Program-made: the position numbers and the translations under genes | Assembly (NCBI GenBank): GCA_031273515.1 | Contig: JAISRU010000235.1 | Span: 1-9,187, forward strand | DNA from: Bacteroidales bacterium | GTDB lineage: Bacteria; Bacteroidota; Bacteroidia; Bacteroidales; WCHB1-69 | Reading direction: 5' to 3' | Length of the DNA: 9,187 nt | Notes under the pieces: model-generated | Database searches by the model: none | The model's input: only the letters and a program-made list of their open reading frames with translations | What the model was told of the DNA's origin: nothing | Part shown: positions 5,875 through 9,187 of the stretch, piece by piece | How the letters are laid out: the number at the start of each line of letters is the position of its first letter | Position numbering within the stretch: the first letter of the stretch is position 1

Positions 5875-8340
5875 TTATAATTTCTGTTTGATACTTTCTT
5901 CCACACGGTTTTTGAAATTTTCGATGCTTTCCGTTGTTTCGGGGTAAACGGGCTTTAGAAATTCAACACGGATACGGGCAAACAAACGGGGAAATTTAAT
6001 GGGTTTCTTCAGCACTGCTTTTTCCGATCCTTTTATCACGACAGGAACAACAGGAATGTTGAGTTCTTTGCTCAATATGGCAAACATGTCTTTGAACTGT
6101 TTGAGTTCTTTGTCTTTGGAACGTGTTCCTTCGGGAAAAATAATGACATTCTTTCCCTGACGAAGCACATAAGACATCTGCTGAAGCGATTCTTTCAGAT
6201 TTTTATTTATATCCATCACGATCACATTGTTTTTCCCTGCCATAAAACGGGCGAATTTCGTACGCCAGTGTTTTTCTTTTGCAAAGAAGAACGTATTTTG
6301 CGTCGTTTTATATTTCATTCGGGCAGTGATAATCAGTCCGTCCAATGCGCTGCGGTGGTTGGCGACAATAATGCAGGGATCGTTGGGAATATTTTTTTCA
6401 CCTTTCCCTCTAAACCGATAAGTAGTATGCAGTACGACTTTGGACAACCAACTTATCGTTCCATGAATAAATCCCGATCGCGGTATTTTGAAGTCGGGAA
6501 GTTTGGAATACAGCAACTCTTTCCACGACACCTCTTTGTTGCTTATGGTCTGTGAATTTTTTTCAATATAGTCGGTCAGCAGAGATAAGGTATTGAGCGT
6601 ATCCAAATGTTCTTCGTTGAGGGTTAAGCCGAAAATTGTTTCGATATACGTCAGCAAAGCGACCCGACTAAGAGAATCCATCGAAAGATCTATCTCGAAA
6701 TGGTCGTTAGCGCCTGCAACGTAACCCGTTTCCGATTCGATAAACGTCTTTAATAACTGATATACCCTGCTTTGATTTTCAACGTTTTCCTGTTCTGACT
6801 TTGTTTCTTTTTGGGAAAGCATCGGCAGTTTAAAACGCTGAACTTTCCCCAAACGAGTCTTGGGAAGCGCTTCCGAAACAACATGAAATCGTTTAATTCG
6901 CTTGTACGGAGGCATCTCTTTGTTGAAAGCAGATATTTCCATTTTCAGAAATTCTCTGATATTTTCTATTGCCGACAGTCGCAATTCTTTCAGTTCGGGA
7001 TAAATTACCGCTTGCAGAATCGCATCCTCCATAAAGACAGCCGCCTCTTTGATGTATTTGGACGATTGCAGGATTTCCGTTTCAATTTCTTCAGGATTGA
7101 TATTCTTGCCGTTGGAAGTAACAATAATCTCTTTAATCCTTCCTGTTATTTTCAGTCCGTATTTATCCAGTATGCCGATATCGCCTGTATGCAGCCATCC
7201 GTCGACAATAATTTCGGCTGTTTCTTCGGGTCGATGGTAATAACCCTGCATGACATTGTCCCCTTTAATACAAATTTCTCCAACGGGAGTTGTTTTGATC
7301 TCCATGTTTTTAAGCGGATAACCGGCATAACCTATCTTACGTTTCCCCGGATGAGTAAAACTAATCATAGGAGCAGCTTCCGTCATTCCGTAACCTTCCA
7401 GAACATAAAATCCTAAAGTCTTGAATATCTTAGCCGTCGCTATTGACAATGCTGCTCCTCCCGATACCAGAAACTCAAGATGTCCGCCAAACATTTTATG
7501 TACGGATGCAAAAACAAACTTGGAAAGAGCATCACTTCCGATAGCCTGTACCAATTTATAAATCAGTTTGGTAATCAGTTTTGCATTGATTTTGGTCATG
7601 ATGCCTTTAGACAACGTATCATACAGACGGGGAACTCCGATAATCAGGGATATTTTTCCTTCATTGAGGGTAGTAAGAATACTTTCCGCACTTAATCCTT
7701 CGGCAATATATACCGTGCTTCCGACATACATGGGAATAATCAAAGTCCCCATTAAAGGGAAAGAATGATGTAAAGGTAACAAAACCATTACATTACTTTC
7801 TTTTTTAAAAATAGGAACATCCAAAGAAACGGCTCGAACAATAGCCATCACATTCCGATAAGACAACATCACTCCTTTGGGAGCGCCCGTAGTTCCGGAA
7901 GTATAGATTATCAATATCGTTTTATCTTCATTGTCCACCGAAATATCGGTAACTTCAAAGGAATTGACGTCCGAAACGGGTATATCGGCAGCTGTAACAA
8001 TTCTTCCTTCAAAGTTTCCGGCTTCCTGACATGCACGTTGAACCGTTTCCCGTTTTTCTTCCGAAATAAAGAGTATATCAGGCTGACAATCTTTAATAAT
8101 GTAAGCTAATTCTTTGAAGGTCGATTGGACGTCTACAGGAATTGAAATAGCGTCGCAACGCAATGTTCCGTAGAAGGCAAAGAACCATTCGGGAGAATTT
8201 TCAGCGTAAATCAGTATCTTTTCAGGACGTCGTCCCGATGTAAAAGAGCGAGCATAACACGCCGCATACTGAAGTAACTGATCGTAGGAATAAGTTGTAT
8301 GCTGATAGACAATTGCCGTTTTCTTATGAGTCTGAACCAT
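5875..8340 (-). CDS. Acyl-activating AMP ligase, ACP and PlsC acyltransferase fusion
   Basis: An 821-residue three-module lipid enzyme. Residues about 5-510 form an ANL-family acyl-AMP ligase: YTSGTTGAPKG (146-156), YGMTEAAP (317-324), GWLHTGDIG (381-389), GRIKEII and the catalytic-lysine motif TRLGKVQR (K499). Residues about 525-595 resemble an acyl carrier domain, with DLSMDSLSRV giving S556 as the phosphopantetheine site. Residues about 620-821 form a PlsC/LPLAT acyltransferase: NHRSALDG (H662, D667), FPEGTRS (735-741) and IPVVPVVIKGS. A plausible reaction is fatty acid activation, loading onto the internal carrier, and transfer to a lysophospholipid. This resembles Aas but in reverse domain order. 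The ATG at 8338-8340 is chosen because a -7 box lies 21 bases upstream; an earlier in-frame ATG (8418) would put the promoter and a repeat inside the gene. It is followed after 23 bases by pyrD. Confidence 0.9.
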   Translation of the reverse strand: MVQTHKKTAIVYQHTTYSYDQLLQYAACYARSFTSGRRPEKILIYAENSPEWFFAFYGTLRCDAISIPVDVQSTFKELAYIIKDCQPDILFISEEKRETVQRACQEAGNFEGRIVTAADIPVSDVNSFEVTDISVDNEDKTILIIYTSGTTGAPKGVMLSYRNVMAIVRAVSLDVPIFKKESNVMVLLPLHHSFPLMGTLIIPMYVGSTVYIAEGLSAESILTTLNEGKISLIIGVPRLYDTLSKGIMTKINAKLITKLIYKLVQAIGSDALSKFVFASVHKMFGGHLEFLVSGGAALSIATAKIFKTLGFYVLEGYGMTEAAPMISFTHPGKRKIGYAGYPLKNMEIKTTPVGEICIKGDNVMQGYYHRPEETAEIIVDGWLHTGDIGILDKYGLKITGRIKEIIVTSNGKNINPEEIETEILQSSKYIKEAAVFMEDAILQAVIYPELKELRLSAIENIREFLKMEISAFNKEMPPYKRIKRFHVVSEALPKTRLGKVQRFKLPMLSQKETKSEQENVENQSRVYQLLKTFIESETGYVAGANDHFEIDLSMDSLSRVALLTYIETIFGLTLNEEHLDTLNTLSLLTDYIEKNSQTISNKEVSWKELLYSKLPDFKIPRSGFIHGTISWLSKVVLHTTYRFRGKGEKNIPNDPCIIVANHRSALDGLIITARMKYKTTQNTFFFAKEKHWRTKFARFMAGKNNVIVMDINKNLKESLQQMSYVLRQGKNVIIFPEGTRSKDKELKQFKDMFAILSKELNIPVVPVVIKGSEKAVLKKPIKFPRLFARIRVEFLKPVYPETTESIENFKNRVEESIKQKL

Positions 8341-8358
8341 AATTTGGTTTTTAATTTG

Positions 8359-8404
8359 TGCAAAGGTACACAAAATAATTGAGAATGGAGAATTGCCCTG
8401 CGGA
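8359..8404. repeat. Promoter-bearing dispersed repeat, copy A
   Basis: The segment begins TGCAAAGGTACACAAAATAA and ends GAATTGCCCTGCGGA. It matches 8906-8950 with four base changes and one one-base gap by eye. Both copies keep a TAnnTTTG box on the minus strand. Confidence 0.8.
8361..8368 (-). promoter_or_regulatory. -7 box of the ligase-pyrD transcript
   Basis: TACCTTTG on the minus strand matches TAnnTTTG and lies 20 bases before the ATG at 8340, leaving a leader of only about 14 bases. No matching -33 TTTG is clear. The box is part of a 46-base sequence (8359-8404) duplicated at 8906-8950. Confidence 0.6.
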
Positions 8405-8419
8405 TAAAGAAACAACACT

Positions 8420-8437
8420 GCATGACGTCAAGTATGC
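8420..8437. repeat. Degenerate GTCA-loop hairpin repeat
   Basis: GCATGAC-GTCA-AGTATGC keeps four strong outer pairs and one wobble but has two mismatches near the loop. The flanks (ACTGCATG...GTATGCA) match the hairpin at 74-91, so it is probably a decayed copy. Confidence 0.5.
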
Positions 8438-8508
8438 ATCCTTACTACCTCCGTTCGGAGAAGGCTCTTTGCCTTTTTAACGCTCTATTTATTCCTTTTT
8501 CTTTTCGA

Positions 8509-8529
8509 CCTGCCGCAGCAAAATTTATG
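8509..8529 (+). repeat. CCTGYCGCAGCAAAATTKATG direct repeat, left copy
   Basis: This 21-base segment differs from 8791-8811 at two positions. The two copies bracket the tandem-repeat array in the same orientation, as terminal direct repeats of a small unit would. Confidence 0.65.
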
Positions 8530-8572
8530 CAGGGACAGGAATTTATTGCTATTCTGACGGACATTTATTTCT

Positions 8573-8715
8573 ATCAGGATGGGAAATTATTTACACAAGG
8601 AGTAATTTTATTTACACAAAGAGTAAATAAAATTCTATCAGGACAGAAATTTATTTATACAAGGAGTAAATTTATTTACACAAAGAGTAAATTTATTTTC
8701 ATCAGGACGAAAATT
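8573..8715. repeat. Tandem repeat, 64-base unit with nested 21-base subrepeat
   Basis: The mark ATCAGGA recurs at 8573, 8637 and 8701, exactly 64 bases apart, giving two full units and a partial third. Inside each unit, TTTAYACAAGGAGTAA and TTTACACAAAGAGTAA are spaced 21 bases apart (8593 and 8614; 8657 and 8678). GTAAAT-TT-ATTTAC makes short AT hairpins. Units are imperfect. Function is unknown. Confidence 0.85.
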
Positions 8716-8790
8716 TCGTTCCGACCGTATATAATTTTCAACGCTTCCTTATCCATTTTTGGGTCTACGATTATTCAATTTTATTGCTGT

Positions 8791-8811
8791 CCTGTCGCAG
8801 CAAAATTGATG
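8791..8811 (+). repeat. CCTGYCGCAGCAAAATTKATG direct repeat, right copy
   Basis: Near-identical to 8509-8529. The bases just before it (CAATTTTATTGCTG, 8777-8790) also pair imperfectly with its CAGCAAAATTG part, giving a local hairpin. Confidence 0.6.
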
Positions 8812-8845
8812 TAAGGATAAAGTCTGAAAGACAATAATACAGCGT

Positions 8846-8875
8846 AAAAAAAAGAAGCCCCACAAAAGAGGCTTC
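8846..8875 (-). terminator. Rho-independent terminator, minus strand
   Basis: On the minus strand GAAGCCTC pairs with GGGGCTTC (eight pairs, one G-U wobble) around a six-base loop TTTTGT, followed directly by eight T. This is the strongest terminator in the window. It would stop transcription leaving the HAD gene (stop codon 93 bases upstream) and any transcript starting at the -7 box at 8908-8915. Confidence 0.85.
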
Positions 8876-8905
8876 CAATGAAAAAAAATTCTAATTTTCT
8901 CAGAT

Positions 8906-8950
8906 TGCAAAAGTACACAAAATAATTGAAAATTGAGAATTGCCTGCGGA
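8906..8950. repeat. Promoter-bearing dispersed repeat, copy B
   Basis: Second copy of the 8359-8404 sequence in the same orientation. It lies between the HAD gene and the terminator and is not followed by any recognised gene. Confidence 0.8.
8908..8915 (-). promoter_or_regulatory. Orphan -7 box upstream of terminator
   Basis: TACTTTTG on the minus strand fits TAnnTTTG. Transcription from about 8902 would end at the terminator after roughly 57 bases, with no start codon leading to a credible protein. No -33 element is clear. Confidence 0.35.
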
Positions 8951-8967
8951 CGCTTTTGTCCACTTGT

Positions 8968-9187
8968 CTACTCGTTCACTTGTTCACTAAACATTTCGGA
9001 AAAGTCTTCGCGGGGTTTTATCAGACGGGTTTGGAAGCCCATTGATTTTGCTGTTTCGATATTGGATTCGCCGTCGTCGAGGAACAGACAACGCTGAGGA
9101 TCAAGATACGAATCGACAATCATGTAGTCAAAGATAGCTCTGTCGGGCTTGCAGACGCCTGTCTCAAACGACAGATATACTTTGTCG
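8968..9187 (-). CDS. HAD-superfamily hydrolase, C-terminal part (cut by window edge)
   Basis: Last 72 residues of a haloacid dehalogenase-like hydrolase; the 5' part lies beyond the right edge. GVCKPDRAIFDYMI carries the motif III lysine (residue 13 of the visible part). RCLFLDDGESNIETAKSMGF carries motif IV, with the paired metal-binding aspartates at residues 37-38. This arrangement is typical of subfamily I phosphatases acting on small phosphorylated metabolites; the substrate cannot be told. The nucleophile motif DxD is outside the window. The final residues SEQVNE and the TAG stop are encoded within a dispersed repeat (ACTCGTTCACTTGTT, also at 4337-4351), so the natural C-terminus may have been replaced by repeat DNA. 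A strong terminator follows at 8846-8875. Confidence 0.85.
   Translation of the reverse strand, partial: DKVYLSFETGVCKPDRAIFDYMIVDSYLDPQRCLFLDDGESNIETAKSMGFQTRLIKPREDFSEMFSEQVNE

Larger units (their letters stand above)
8438..8845. other. Intergenic AT-rich repeat region, no credible gene
   Basis: A plus-strand open frame crosses this stretch, but it reads through repeats and gives a low-complexity peptide resembling no family, so I do not call it. Contents: a small CTCCG-TT-CGGAG hairpin (8449-8460), AAGGC-TCTTT-GCCTT followed by TTT (8461-8478, a weak plus-strand terminator-like hairpin), a CCTGCCGCAGCAAAATTTATG copy (8509-8529) repeated as CCTGTCGCAGCAAAATTGATG (8791-8811), and between them the 64-base tandem repeat. 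Confidence 0.65.

Noticed and set aside
6811..7416. Long plus-strand open frame opposite the ligase gene
   Set aside because: It is a shadow of the well-supported minus-strand AMP-ligase coding sequence, with no domain of its own.
8341..8418. Earlier ATG for the ligase fusion (26 extra residues)
   Set aside because: It would place the -7 box and a dispersed repeat inside the gene, and the extra residues resemble no AMP-ligase N-terminus.
8573..8715. Possible CRISPR array
   Set aside because: The spacing is regular but the units are continuous imperfect repeats with no unique spacers, and no cas genes are nearby.
8422..8814. Plus-strand open frame of 130 codons
   Set aside because: It reads through the tandem repeat and the bracketing repeats, gives a low-complexity peptide with no family features, and has no promoter. 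An accidental open frame is more likely.

Overview
The window looks like an accessory-rich piece of a Bacteroidota chromosome, probably Bacteroidales. The signs are: minus-strand promoters with the TAnnTTTG -7 box and no Shine-Dalgarno sequence; a Bacteroidota-type ribosomal protein L28; a DUF805 membrane protein; a lipoprotein with a short signal ending in Cys-Lys-Lys; and AT-rich intergenic DNA packed with small dispersed hairpin repeats. The genus cannot be named from the sequence.

Layout. Positions 1-258 hold dispersed repeats only. A plus-strand pair follows: a surface or periplasmic lipoprotein (259-1119) and, 26 bases on, a DUF805 multi-pass membrane protein (1146-2201). Positions 2202-2495 are a repeat cluster with two strong palindromes, each next to the same 17-base sequence. 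A complete IS110-family transposase lies on the minus strand (2496-3893). Its 5' leader (about 3894-4093) has its own promoter and folds like a bridge RNA (seekRNA). Further repeats (4170-4383) separate it from rpmB (L28, minus). After a 300-base spacer come pyrD (class 1B dihydroorotate dehydrogenase, minus, GTG start) and, 23 bases upstream of it, a large minus-strand gene fusing an acyl-activating AMP ligase, an acyl carrier domain and a PlsC-type acyltransferase. Positions 8341-8967 hold no credible gene. They carry a duplicated promoter-bearing repeat, a 64-base tandem repeat and a strong minus-strand terminator. The right edge cuts a HAD-superfamily hydrolase (minus).

How the genes relate. 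The ligase-ACP-acyltransferase and pyrD probably share a transcript from the promoter at 8361-8368; their functions (phospholipid acylation and pyrimidine synthesis) are not obviously linked. rpmB has its own promoter, and the usual downstream partner rpmG is absent from the window. pyrD lacks its usual neighbour pyrK. The lipoprotein and the membrane protein may work together at the envelope, but nothing shows how.

The most interesting signal is the IS110 leader. Two segments on opposite sides of an internal hairpin match, in the strand arrangement expected of bridge-RNA guides, the palindrome-plus-17-mer repeat sitting just beyond the transposase stop codon. This suggests an RNA-guided element directed at a dispersed palindromic repeat. 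The base matches are seen directly; the guide interpretation is inference.
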